Below, in pieces: positions 27,775 to 36,352 of a stretch of 64,000 bases of DNA. Made by a program: the position numbers and the translations under genes. The stretch's first letter is position 1; each line of letters begins with the position of its first letter. Origin of the DNA: CAMCXT01 sp040403315 (GTDB taxonomy: Bacteria; Bacteroidota; Bacteroidia; M30B66); the NCBI GenBank assembly GCA_040403315.1, contig JBBAKX010000006.1, positions 1 to 64,000 of the forward strand. The letters run 5' to 3'. The notes under the pieces are model-generated. The model searched no databases, was not told where the DNA came from, and saw only the letters and a program-made list of their open reading frames with translations.

Positions 27775-28491
27775 TCAATCGATTCTTTTTAGCGACCAGG
27801 TAAATCCAAGAGAAATATTGAAATATCCGATTTCTGCGTCTAACTGATCTTGAGTGTAACTCAATATTCCATTGTTGAGTCCTATTTTGTCTGGACTGAA
27901 ATACCCGAAAACATGTGTATAAGATGCAGAAATGTTTAATCCTAGATAATCTTCAAAAAAATAGCTGAATTGAATTCTGGGCTCAATAAAATTAGTCTTG
28001 AAATTCGCGGCCTTTTTATCTCCTTTAAAATCATTTCTAAATTGAGTGTATAAACCAAAGCTTTTACCTGCACCTAGCCCCATTGAGAAAAATGAATAGT
28101 TACCGACCCAATTCACTCTTTCAAAAAACAACCCAGGTGATACAAGATTCATCGTTGTTCTAGTATCATAAACTAATCCATCGATAATTGTATCTAATAC
28201 ATTTACAAACCTAGGCCTGACTTGAAATCCCGAATATTTAAGTTGTGCCGAAGTTCTGAAACGCCTCCCTAATCCGAAATTGAAGTTTAATTTTACATCT
28301 CCAAGCGAATTGAAATTTACACGAAGAGCTTCTGGTGTAGCTAATGAAGAAATTCCACCTTCAAGACCAATTGTGAAAGGAAGTTTTCGCTGTTCCACTG
28401 GCTTATCTTCATCCTGAGCAGATGCAACAGAATTCGACAGCATCAACGCAGTGAATAGAATTACAGAAAAACCAAGGGAGCCGCGTTTCAT
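27775..28491 (-). CDS. outer-membrane beta-barrel protein
   Basis: The 238-residue protein has a signal peptide (residues about 1-25, ASAQ) and alternating hydrophobic/polar strands with aromatic ends (for example VKLNFNFGLGRRFRTSAQLKYSGFQV and the terminal YFNISLGFTWSL), typical of small PorT/OmpW-like barrels in Bacteroidota. I cannot assign it to a specific family. Its ATG overlaps the fabI stop by one base (TAATG), so it is translationally coupled to fabI and lies at the end of that operon. Confidence 0.75.
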   Translation of the reverse strand: MKRGSLGFSVILFTALMLSNSVASAQDEDKPVEQRKLPFTIGLEGGISSLATPEALRVNFNSLGDVKLNFNFGLGRRFRTSAQLKYSGFQVRPRFVNVLDTIIDGLVYDTRTTMNLVSPGLFFERVNWVGNYSFFSMGLGAGKSFGLYTQFRNDFKGDKKAANFKTNFIEPRIQFSYFFEDYLGLNISASYTHVFGYFSPDKIGLNNGILSYTQDQLDAEIGYFNISLGFTWSLKRID

Positions 28492-29303
28492 TATTTTTCG
28501 GTTTGAGCAGCTACCATGGCAGCGTTTATTCCCATGTTTGAGAAGCCTCCATCATGAAATAGATTTTGCATGGTTACCATTTTGGTGTAATCGGAGAACA
28601 ACGACAAACAATAATTTGCACAATCAACCGCACTTGCATTTCCTAGTGGCGACATGCTATCGGAATAATTATAAAATTCTTTGAAACCAGGAACTCCGCT
28701 ACCTGCGGTTGTCCAAGTTGGCGATTGTGAAATCGTATTGACACGAACTTTCTTGGCTTTTCCATAATGGAAACCAAAACTACGTGCAACTGATTCGAGC
28801 ATTGCTTTGGCTTCTGCCATGTCGCTATAATCTGGGAATGTGCGTTGAGCGGCTATGTAGCTAAGCGCAACAACCGAAGCCCATTCGTTTAATGCATCGA
28901 GTTTGTAAGCTGCTTGAAGTACACGGTGTAACGACATTGCAGAAACATCTATTGTTTTGTGAAAGAAATCATAATTCAAATCGGTGTATGGTCTAGCCTT
29001 TCTAACGTTTGGCGACATTCCGATCGAGTGAAGAACAAAATCAATTTTACCTCCGAGAATTTCCGTTGCAGAGGAAAAAAGCTTTGTTAAGTCTTCATCG
29101 GAAGTAGCATCTGCAGGAATGATTTGGGCATTACATTTCTCTGCCAATTTATTTATTTCACCCATGCGCATGGCAATTGGTGCATTGGTTAAAACGAAGA
29201 TTGCGCCTTCTTCTGCGGCACGTTCAGCAACTTTCCAAGCAATACTTTGCTCGTCTAGAGCTCCGAAAATAATCCCTCGTTTTCCTTTTAACAACTGTGT
29301 CAT
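28491..29303 (-). CDS. fabI: enoyl-[acyl-carrier-protein] reductase (NADH), FabI
   Basis: FabI carries out the last reduction of each fatty-acid elongation cycle. The 270-residue short-chain dehydrogenase shows the FabI-type features: nucleotide-binding start GKRGIIFGALDEQSIAWKVA, the HSIGMSP segment, the catalytic pair in Y-S-D-M-A-E-A-K (Tyr-x6-Lys), and the substrate-loop VNTISQSPTWTTAGSG. It lies downstream of recN with a 36-bp gap and upstream of the barrel gene. Confidence 0.95.
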   Translation of the reverse strand: MTQLLKGKRGIIFGALDEQSIAWKVAERAAEEGAIFVLTNAPIAMRMGEINKLAEKCNAQIIPADATSDEDLTKLFSSATEILGGKIDFVLHSIGMSPNVRKARPYTDLNYDFFHKTIDVSAMSLHRVLQAAYKLDALNEWASVVALSYIAAQRTFPDYSDMAEAKAMLESVARSFGFHYGKAKKVRVNTISQSPTWTTAGSGVPGFKEFYNYSDSMSPLGNASAVDCANYCLSLFSDYTKMVTMQNLFHDGGFSNMGINAAMVAAQTEK

Positions 29304-29339
29304 ATTTAGATTATTGATGTGGTAAAATTAGACAAATCT

Positions 29340-31001
29340 TTAGTCCTTGATTTTCAGAAGTGCTTTTGCATTGGATCTTGCAGCATCGGAGAGCTTTTTT
29401 CCACTCAACATTCCGGCAATTTCATCAATTCGTTGTTCTTTTGATAGCCGACTTATCCGAGTTTCTGTGGAATTTTCGTCGCCTGTTTTTGACACTTTCA
29501 AATGGTCGGACCCTTTGGATGCAATTTGAGGCAAGTGTGTGATAGAGATAACTTGCATAGCCTTCCCCATTTCGTGAAGCATCTCCCCCATTCCATCGGC
29601 AATTGCACCAGAAACACCTGTATCGATTTCATCGAAGATTATAGTCGGTAAGGCAACTGATGATGCCATTATTTTTTTCAAACAGAGCATTAACCGGGAA
29701 AGTTCACCGCCTGATGCTACTTTTGATATTTCAGCTGGTATTGAGCCTTTGTTGGCACTAAATAGAATCCGAACCTCATCCTTTCCATTGCTGTCGAAAT
29801 GTTCTTTTTCGATTGCTTCAATTTTAAGCGAGGCCGATGGCATACCTAATGAACCTAGCAAGCCGATTAAGTCCATTTCCAGATTACCTGAAATTTGGTT
29901 TCTTTTCTGATGCAAATCGGCTGCAAGCTGCTTCATTAAATTGAATTCGTTGTCTACATCTTTTTGCTGTTCTTCAATTTTAGAGGATAGATTTCCTGCT
30001 TCAGTTAATCGAACTTCAAGCTGATTTTGAAGTGAAATCAATTCTTCCTCTGTATTAAATCTGTGTTTTTGAATCAAGCGGTTGATTGTATCTATACGAT
30101 TAGAAAGTACTTCGATTTTAGCTGGATCAGACTCACACTTATCGTTTTCACGGTTTAGGTCGAAAACGAGGTCTTTAAAATCGAGCAACATTGATTGGGC
30201 TCGATCTAATATCTGCTCAGCACTTGAATTAAATCGAGCAGCTTGCTTAAGGCTATTGTTGAATTTGTTAATCAGGGTAATTAACCCATCTGTTTCAGCT
30301 TCTGCTATTTGTATTGATTGTTCAAGGTGAATTCTAATTTCGGATGCGTTACTTAATGTTTGAAAAAGATCTTCTGCTTTTTGGAGTTCACCTGCAATTA
30401 AATTGGCTTCTTGAAGTTCATTTAATTGAAAGCTAAGGTAGTCTTTCTCTTGACTAATTCTAGCGTCCTGATCAATAAGTTGCCGCAACAACTGTTCTTT
30501 CTTTTTCCATCTATAATAAACCTCCCCATAGTTTTTTCGGAGGTTCACACAATCGGCGGGGCCATCGATAAGTTGAATTCGAAACGCTGCATTGTTGAGC
30601 AGCAAAGTATCGTGTTGAGAATGAATATCAATCAGCGCAGCCCCTAGCATTTTTAATTGCTGAAGGTTTACCGGCGTGTCGTTTATGAAAGCGCGCGATT
30701 TTCCAGCCTGACTAATTTCTCTTCGAATAATGCATTCGGGCTCTTCATCTAAATCATTGTCGAGGAAGAAACTTTTTAGATCATATCCTTTGATATTGAA
30801 TCTCGCTTCAATGATACACTTTGATTCAGGATCTCGAAGTATCGAAGCTTCCGCACGATCTCCAAGAATTAAATGAATTGCACCTAATAAGATAGATTTC
30901 CCAGCTCCTGTTTCTCCAGTAATTATTGTGAATCCCTTCCGGAAATCTAGATCGAGTTCTCGAATTAGAGCAAAATTGCGGATAGATAATTTTTGAAGCA
31001 C
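29340..31001 (-). CDS. recN: DNA repair protein RecN
   Basis: RecN is an SMC-like ATPase acting in double-strand-break repair. The 553-residue protein has Walker A GETGAGKS at residues 29-36, a long central coiled coil (about 150-370), the ABC signature region VASGGELSRLMLCLKK and Walker B with TIIFDEIDTGVSG. The start is GTG at 31001 (MLQKLSIRNFALI, the conserved N-terminus). A perfect -7 box ends 4 bp before this codon. Confidence 0.97.
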   Translation of the reverse strand: MLQKLSIRNFALIRELDLDFRKGFTIITGETGAGKSILLGAIHLILGDRAEASILRDPESKCIIEARFNIKGYDLKSFFLDNDLDEEPECIIRREISQAGKSRAFINDTPVNLQQLKMLGAALIDIHSQHDTLLLNNAAFRIQLIDGPADCVNLRKNYGEVYYRWKKKEQLLRQLIDQDARISQEKDYLSFQLNELQEANLIAGELQKAEDLFQTLSNASEIRIHLEQSIQIAEAETDGLITLINKFNNSLKQAARFNSSAEQILDRAQSMLLDFKDLVFDLNRENDKCESDPAKIEVLSNRIDTINRLIQKHRFNTEEELISLQNQLEVRLTEAGNLSSKIEEQQKDVDNEFNLMKQLAADLHQKRNQISGNLEMDLIGLLGSLGMPSASLKIEAIEKEHFDSNGKDEVRILFSANKGSIPAEISKVASGGELSRLMLCLKKIMASSVALPTIIFDEIDTGVSGAIADGMGEMLHEMGKAMQVISITHLPQIASKGSDHLKVSKTGDENSTETRISRLSKEQRIDEIAGMLSGKKLSDAARSNAKALLKIKD

Positions 31002-31005
31002 AAGC

Positions 31006-31013
31006 CAAATTTA
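31006..31013 (-). promoter_or_regulatory. -7 box of recN
   Basis: CAAATTTA on the plus strand is TAAATTTG on the minus strand, an exact consensus match. It leaves only 4 bp before the GTG start, implying a nearly leaderless transcript. No obvious LexA-type inverted repeat overlaps it. Confidence 0.55.
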
Positions 31014-31146
31014 CGTTGGTAATTTCCTGTTGATACGGTTTGTGGAAATGAGTTTCTGACAGATATTTTAACATACTTGTTCGTAACCTACTTCGATGAG
31101 ATTTCTTGGTAATTGATTGGGTATTCTTTTCTTTGTGCCCATCCAG

Positions 31147-31782
31147 ATGCAATCGATCCAATTAAAACTTATTCAAGGCGAAAGTCAGACCGTTGAATTC
31201 AAATTCGAATTGAATTCCGCCCGAAGAATTGCTGCCACACTTTCTGCTTTTGCAAATACAGATGGAGGAACATTGTTGGTTGGTGTAAAAGACAACGGCA
31301 GTGTTGCGGGCATCCGACTTGAGGAAGAATTGTATGTTTTGGATGCTGCGGCAATTATCTATTGCAATCCTCCGATACAATTGGAGAATAGGCGTCATGA
31401 TATTCAAGGAAAAATGGTGCTTGAATCGGTGATTAAACCTGCATCAAATAAGCCTGTTCTTGCCGAAACAGAACCGGGTAATTGGAAAGCTTGGGTTCGA
31501 TATGGTGCATCGAATCGACTTGCTTCCTTGATTCATTTAGAATTGTGGAGGATGAACGAAAATAACCAACGACCATCGGTTTATTCAACCAAAGAACAAA
31601 AGTTGATTTCTGCATTCAACGACAAAAAGTGGCTCACATTGAATCAGGCAGTAAGATTTTCGAAGATGCCTCGACACGAAGTTGTTCGCACTCTTGCAAG
31701 TTTTGTTCGTTGGAATATCGCTGAGATGACGCCCGAAGAGGCTGGTGGTTTTGTTTTTGGGATGATTGAAGAAAGTTTTTAA
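31147..31782 (+). CDS. AlbA_2 (Schlafen-like) putative ATP/nucleic-acid-binding protein
   Basis: The start ATG 31147 gives MQSIQLKLIQGESQTVEFK, the usual opening of AlbA_2 domains. The 211-residue protein contains the domain hallmark ES(x)TVEFK then FANTDGGTLLVGVKDNG (about residues 14-60), followed by a C-terminal helical part (about 140-211) with a winged-helix-like segment LTLNQAVRFSKMPRHEVVRTLASFVRW. Such proteins are often called ATP-binding or transcriptional regulators, without firm biochemistry. It is transcribed divergently from recN. Confidence 0.8.
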   Translation: MQSIQLKLIQGESQTVEFKFELNSARRIAATLSAFANTDGGTLLVGVKDNGSVAGIRLEEELYVLDAAAIIYCNPPIQLENRRHDIQGKMVLESVIKPASNKPVLAETEPGNWKAWVRYGASNRLASLIHLELWRMNENNQRPSVYSTKEQKLISAFNDKKWLTLNQAVRFSKMPRHEVVRTLASFVRWNIAEMTPEEAGGFVFGMIEESF

Positions 31783-31971
31783 TAGGTTAAAAATTGTTTT
31801 TCTTCAAAGATCGGAAGTGAACTCAATGCAACTATAATCTTTCGATATATTACTGAACCTGAAATAAATTGCTGATACTGCTTCTACTGTTATTGCAGGT
31901 AAAGCACTTTTCAATTCACGAAAACCGATTCTTTTTTATTACCGTTCAGTCAATTGAAAAATAGATTGGCT

Positions 31972-32328
31972 TTAGAGTAAGCTGTTTAGATTATTCATCA
32001 CTTCAGCTGCCAATTTTGGTGGTGCTACTGTGCAATAGGATGTTAGTAATGCATCTTGAAGAATTTCCTCATTTATCTTCAATAGGTTAATGTGCGTCCA
32101 TCCATGTTTACCCCATTTGTTTGGCACAGGATAAATGATTGTTTTATCGAACGCGCTAAATGCATATTGATCTGATTCGGTGAGCTTAATGGTCGCTCTA
32201 TTCTCTTTTTGATTTAGTGTGGCGAATATCTTTTTCTTGATTTGAAACGAAGTATTTTCGGAATGAGGTGCTTCCGTTACTTGAGGAAATTTCATGGCTA
32301 TAGCTCGAAATATGTCTGCTGAAATCAT
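31972..32328 (-). CDS. MmcQ/YjbR family protein
   Basis: The 118-residue protein has the YjbR fold pattern: an N-terminal helix with FRAIAMKFPQVTEAPH, SFQIKKKIFATL, then KWGKHGWTHINL and the terminal helix LLTSYCTVAPPKLAAEV. The family is CyaY-like and often described as DNA-binding. The exact role is unknown. It stands alone, flanked by the AlbA_2 gene and a tandem non-coding repeat array. Confidence 0.88.
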   Translation of the reverse strand: MISADIFRAIAMKFPQVTEAPHSENTSFQIKKKIFATLNQKENRATIKLTESDQYAFSAFDKTIIYPVPNKWGKHGWTHINLLKINEEILQDALLTSYCTVAPPKLAAEVMNNLNSLL

Positions 32329-32390
32329 GGTAAATTTTATTTAGCCTACTTTTCTAATGTAGCTAATTATTGTAAGCCTCTATCATGCAT

Positions 32391-32648
32391 TGAATAAAAA
32401 CACATCCATACAATTTGTCGAATCATGACCAATTGAGATTTCTTTACTCATCGAGGTATTTACCATTTTGTGCATTTCAATGAGTCGATCACTTTGCACT
32501 TTTTAGTTAAATGCGGGGTTGTTTATTCGATTATTTTCGGCTTGATGTTTAAAAGATTTTTGGGATTTATTGCTTTTTTTTAGTTGGGGAAGCTTCCCAA
32601 TTCGATCCCCTTCCCAGTTGTAATTTCTGAAAAAATCAGATCGCTGTC
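32391..32648 (-). repeat. non-coding tandem repeat, unit 1 of 2 (302-bp period)
   Basis: This unit aligns with 32693-32950 at a constant offset of 302 bp with high identity (long exact blocks such as CACATCCATACAATTT, GTTTATTCGATTATTT, GGCTTGATGTTTAAAA and CGATCCCCTTCCCAGTTG). It contains a 12-bp perfect palindrome GGGAAGCTTCCC (32587-32598). Strand is set so that the shared core matches that of 3815-4404. Confidence 0.9.
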
Positions 32649-32692
32649 AATCGCTTTTTATTATTAGCACCTTGAATTTATTCAAGCTGTTG

Positions 32693-32950
32693 TGAATAAA
32701 ATCACATCCATACAATTTCTCAAAACATTCACTATTAAGATTTCTTTATTTACAGAGGCCTTCACGATTTTGTGTATTTCAATGAGTCGGTCATTTTGCA
32801 CTTTTTCGTTAAATGCTTGGTCGTTTATTCGATTATTTGCGGCTTGATGTTTAAAACATTTTTTGGATTTATTGCTGTTTTTTCGTTGAGGAAGCTTCCC
32901 AATGCGATCCCCTTCCCAGTTGTAATTTCTGAAAAAATTAATTTGCTGTC
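32693..32950 (-). repeat. non-coding tandem repeat, unit 2 of 2 (302-bp period)
   Basis: This is the second unit, separated from the first by 44 bp. It keeps the palindrome as GGAAGCTTCC (32890-32899) and the core in CGATCCCCTTCCCAGTTG. A 61-codon frame (32772-32957) crosses it, but the aligned frame in unit 1 has a stop and differences are not concentrated at third codon positions, so I treat it as non-coding. Confidence 0.9.
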
Positions 32951-33064
32951 TACTTAAAAATATAGGTGAATTGGGAATTTATCCAAGTTGTGGTTTAAAA
33001 CGCTGCAAGCTTATTATTCATAAGAGTTTACCGCCTTTTTTAAATTATGATAAAGTACTTATGG

Positions 33065-34234
33065 TCATTTATCATATTCCCGAAAGCTAGCGCCCAAGGT
33101 TCCTGCTCGCTGAACAGCCGTACTGCCGAATCGATTTCTAATCTTATCCATCGCTTGATAAAGTTCAATGATGGAAGGCGTGTCTTCGAACAAACTGATT
33201 TGATAGGAACCTTGAACCATGTCGCTCAGTCTGATGCCAACCAATCTAATCAGGATCCGCCGTTGATAAAGCTGCTCAAACAATCGCTGAATATGGTCCA
33301 TAATGGTTTTGTCGTTTGATGTATATGGTATCTTCAACTGCTTTGTTTCTGTGTTAAAATCAGAATATCTAATTTTTACAGTGATGCATCCGGTTAAACG
33401 ATTTTTTCGACGGAGCTTGTAAGCGAGTTTTTCGGCCATTGCCGTTAGTAAGGTCCGAATGGTTTTCACATCTATGGTATCGATTTCGAAAGTATGTTCG
33501 GTAGAGATTGATTTTTGTTCATGGTAAGGCTGAACCGGCGTTTCATCGATTCCATTTGCTTTTTTCCAGATTACAAGGCCATTTTGCCCCATTACCTGCT
33601 GCATGGCGCTTGCAGGCATCTCTTGTAGGGTCGCGATTTTTCTGATGCCCATGCTGCAGAGTGTGGCGTAGGTTTTATCGCCAATCATGGGAATTTTATT
33701 TACAGATAAAGGAGATAAAAAGGGCTTCTCCTCTCCTACTGGCACTTTCAGTTGGCCATCGGGCTTGGCTTCTCCGGTGCCTATTTTTGAAACCGTTTTA
33801 TTGCTCGATAAGGCAAATGTGATGGGCAGTCCAGTTTCTCTTACTACCTTCTGTTTGAGCTCAACCATCCATTTCCAGGTACCGAAAAAGCGGTCCATGC
33901 CAGTAAGGTCTAAATAAAATTCATCTACAGAAGCCTTCTCACATAGTGGAGCCGCTTCACGGATGATTTCGGTAACCATAGAAGAGTATCGGGTATAAAG
34001 TTCCATATCGCCGCCAATGATAATTGCATCTGGGCAAAGTCTTTTGGCAAGTTTGATTGGCATTGCAGAGTGGACACCAAATCGACGGGCTTCGTAGCTG
34101 CAGGAAGACACCACGCCACGGTCGCTGTTACCTCCGATAATTAAGGGGAGTTTTTTCAGCCGACTGTCGCGTAAACATTCTACGCTGACAAAAAAGCTGT
34201 CAAGATCCATATGCGCAACCGACCTTTCATTCAT
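33065..34234 (-). CDS. dinB: DNA polymerase IV (Y family)
   Basis: DinB is an error-prone translesion polymerase. The 389-residue protein carries catalytic acidic residues in HMDLDSFF (Asp10, Asp12) and ASVDEFYLD (Asp104, Glu105), the fingers motif SSCSYEARRFGV, the thumb SVNKIPMIGDKT, and a little-finger domain. The C-terminal end (GTLGASFREYDK) has no obvious clamp-binding QLxLF motif, although QISLFED near residue 350 is similar. It has a good promoter and stands beside the repeat array. Confidence 0.96.
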   Translation of the reverse strand: MNERSVAHMDLDSFFVSVECLRDSRLKKLPLIIGGNSDRGVVSSCSYEARRFGVHSAMPIKLAKRLCPDAIIIGGDMELYTRYSSMVTEIIREAAPLCEKASVDEFYLDLTGMDRFFGTWKWMVELKQKVVRETGLPITFALSSNKTVSKIGTGEAKPDGQLKVPVGEEKPFLSPLSVNKIPMIGDKTYATLCSMGIRKIATLQEMPASAMQQVMGQNGLVIWKKANGIDETPVQPYHEQKSISTEHTFEIDTIDVKTIRTLLTAMAEKLAYKLRRKNRLTGCITVKIRYSDFNTETKQLKIPYTSNDKTIMDHIQRLFEQLYQRRILIRLVGIRLSDMVQGSYQISLFEDTPSIIELYQAMDKIRNRFGSTAVQRAGTLGASFREYDK

Positions 34235-34265
34235 GACAGATTTATTTTGTTGACTGATTTAACAT

Positions 34266-34297
34266 CAAATGTACGACGAATAATCAGTCGATACAAG
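34266..34297 (-). promoter_or_regulatory. promoter of dinB
   Basis: On the minus strand TACATTTG (34266-34273) matches TAnnTTTG exactly, and a TTG (34294-34296) sits 20 bp upstream, near the expected -33 position. It lies about 32 bp before the dinB ATG. Confidence 0.6.
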
Positions 34298-34368
34298 TGG
34301 AGGTTTTAAACAGAATAGAATCTCGTGGATTATCTAAGAAATTCGAACAAGTCCAACAAGATCATTGT

Positions 34369-34376
34369 TACTTTTG
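34369..34376 (+). promoter_or_regulatory. -7 box of the phasin-like gene
   Basis: TACTTTTG matches TAnnTTTG exactly and lies 39 bp before the ATG at 34416. It supports this ATG over the longer frame starting at 34365, which would begin inside the promoter. Confidence 0.55.
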
Positions 34377-34415
34377 CGTTATCCCGACGGCAATAATGCC
34401 TACAAAAAACGAACT

Positions 34416-34724
34416 ATGGAAGAAACGTTGAAAAACCTGATGTATCAGGGACTTGGAGTGATAGCAATCACCAAGGATAAAATGGAGAAAGCCATTTCTG
34501 AAATGGTAGAAAAAGGGAAGATGACGCGTGAAGAAGGCAAGAAATTCTATGATGAATTGAGCGAAGAAACTACCAAAGCGGGGAAAGAGTTCCGGGAAAA
34601 TGCCAAAGACAGCATCCGTGATTGGATCGAAAAGTCAGGAATTCCGTCAAGAGAGGAATTTGAAGCGCTCAAAGCACGTGTAGAATTATTAGAAGCAGAT
34701 AAAGCACCTAAGACAGAAGCTTGA
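34416..34724 (+). CDS. phasin-like coiled-coil protein
   Basis: The 102-residue protein is mostly charged helix (MEETLKNLMYQGLGVIAITKDKMEKAI, then KGKMTREEGKKFYDEL and a C-terminal coiled coil). This matches the small COG3937-type proteins described as phasin-like or polyhydroxyalkanoate granule regulators. No PHA synthase gene is visible, so the PHA link is doubtful. Its TGA overlaps the TTG start of the ABC1 kinase gene (TTGA), so the two are translationally coupled and probably functionally linked. Confidence 0.75.
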   Translation: MEETLKNLMYQGLGVIAITKDKMEKAISEMVEKGKMTREEGKKFYDELSEETTKAGKEFRENAKDSIRDWIEKSGIPSREEFEALKARVELLEADKAPKTEA

Positions 34725-36352
34725 TTTCTCGGGGAAAACGATATCGCGAAGTACTCAGCATTCTAGCTAAAAATGGATTTGGAGACATTATCTCTCGAAA
34801 TCTGTTCAGTCGCTTCAGAAAAAATACGTCTGGTCAGGCACAAAGAAAAGCCGACCGATGGACGCGATTTAGAAAAGCTTTAGAGGAGCTTGGACCTACC
34901 TACGTTAAGTTTGGACAAATTCTGAGCAACAGGCCCGGTATTCTGCCAGATGATCTGATTGCGGAATTGTCAAGATTGCAAGATCAAGTTGCGTCTTTTC
35001 CGTTCGAGGAAGTCAAGCAAATTATTGAAAGCGAGTTCGGGAAGCCACTACATGAAGTTTACCCGGAATTCAGCGAAAAACCTGTGGCATCTGCATCTAT
35101 AGCACAGGTGCACAAGGCTAAATTACCCACCGGACAAATCGTGGCGGTGAAGATTCGCCGGCCGGGAATTGAGCAGATTATCAGGGCCGACGTGGTTATC
35201 ATGAAAGATATTGCCAAATTGATGATGCGCAATAAAGAACTTTCATCACTTCGACCACTCGAATTGGTATCCGCGTTCGAAAAGACAATCCTTTCGGAGT
35301 TAGATTTTGATAAGGAATTCAGAAATCTTCGAAAATTTCATGAGCTCTTTCAAGGCGATGAAACCGTTAAAATACCAGCACCGATTGAAGCGTATTGCAA
35401 GGAACAATTGGTTACCCTAGAGTTTATTGAAGGAATAAAAATCAACCGGAAGGAAGAGCTAAAAGCAGCCGGCTACGACTTGCAACTCATCGCCCGTAGA
35501 GGATTTGATGCCTTTTTCAAGCAAATTTTTGAATGGGGAAATTTTCATGCAGATCCACATCCAGGAAATCTGATTGTACTGCCCGGCAATGTTATAGGCA
35601 TTTTAGATTTCGGAATGGTCGGACAACTAAGCCCGGCCGACAGATCTGCTTTGGTTGAATTCGTGATTGCGTTAGGCAGAGACGACACAGCAAGAATCGT
35701 TGAAAATATTGAGAAGCTTCAAGGTAGTCCGATAGAAGATCGTTCGTCGCTAGAAAAAGATATGGCATCGTTTATTGCCGATTTTGGCGGGCAAGCCGTG
35801 ATGGAGATCGATTTAAATGATGCATTAGAAAAAGGTAGGAAGTTGGCGTTCAAACACAACCTGAAGTTGAACCCCGACTTATTTCTACTTTTTAGAGCGA
35901 TTTCTCTATTGGAAGGCATTGGCATCAGTCTCGATCCAGAGTTTAGATCGCTAGACGTGATTAAACCCTATGCATTCAAATTGCTCAGAAAACAGCTGGA
36001 CCCTAGGAATTTATTGAAGAACAAAGCCTTGATTTCATGGGCTGGAGATTGGTATCAATTGCTGCAAGTTTTGCCAGGAGATATAAGGAAGATTTCAGCT
36101 AAGTTGAGGGACGATCAATTAAAAATAAGAACTGAAAATCCAGCCACTGATCGTTTATCCAAACAAGTGAAGCAAACAGGCAACCAACTATCGAAAACAC
36201 TGGTGTTCATAGCATTGCTTGTTTTAGGTATTTACAGCCTTGAAATGAAACTTCCAATTGTTGCTTGGGATCTGAATTGGATGGGAGTTGTAGGTTTTGG
36301 GCTTTCGTTTCTGATACTCCCGGGATTGATCCGAAGCTGGTTTAGGAAATAA
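34721..36352 (+). CDS. ABC1/AarF/UbiB family atypical kinase
   Basis: The 543-residue protein has the ABC1 family hallmarks: the KxGQ motif in YVKFGQILSNRPGILP near residue 65, the Ala-rich loop VASASIAQVHKA, VAVKIRRPG, HADPHPGNL and the ILDFGMVG metal-binding motif. Two C-terminal membrane helices follow (about 490-540). UbiB homologues support isoprenoid quinone synthesis or lipid homeostasis; since this organism appears to make menaquinone through futalosine, a menaquinone or lipid role is the better guess. The start is TTG at 34721, overlapping the preceding stop. Confidence 0.9.
   Translation: MISRGKRYREVLSILAKNGFGDIISRNLFSRFRKNTSGQAQRKADRWTRFRKALEELGPTYVKFGQILSNRPGILPDDLIAELSRLQDQVASFPFEEVKQIIESEFGKPLHEVYPEFSEKPVASASIAQVHKAKLPTGQIVAVKIRRPGIEQIIRADVVIMKDIAKLMMRNKELSSLRPLELVSAFEKTILSELDFDKEFRNLRKFHELFQGDETVKIPAPIEAYCKEQLVTLEFIEGIKINRKEELKAAGYDLQLIARRGFDAFFKQIFEWGNFHADPHPGNLIVLPGNVIGILDFGMVGQLSPADRSALVEFVIALGRDDTARIVENIEKLQGSPIEDRSSLEKDMASFIADFGGQAVMEIDLNDALEKGRKLAFKHNLKLNPDLFLLFRAISLLEGIGISLDPEFRSLDVIKPYAFKLLRKQLDPRNLLKNKALISWAGDWYQLLQVLPGDIRKISAKLRDDQLKIRTENPATDRLSKQVKQTGNQLSKTLVFIALLVLGIYSLEMKLPIVAWDLNWMGVVGFGLSFLILPGLIRSWFRK

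Noticed and set aside
32772..32957. 61-codon open frame in the second 302-bp repeat unit
   Set aside because: The aligned frame in the first unit contains a stop, and the differences between units are not biased to third codon positions.
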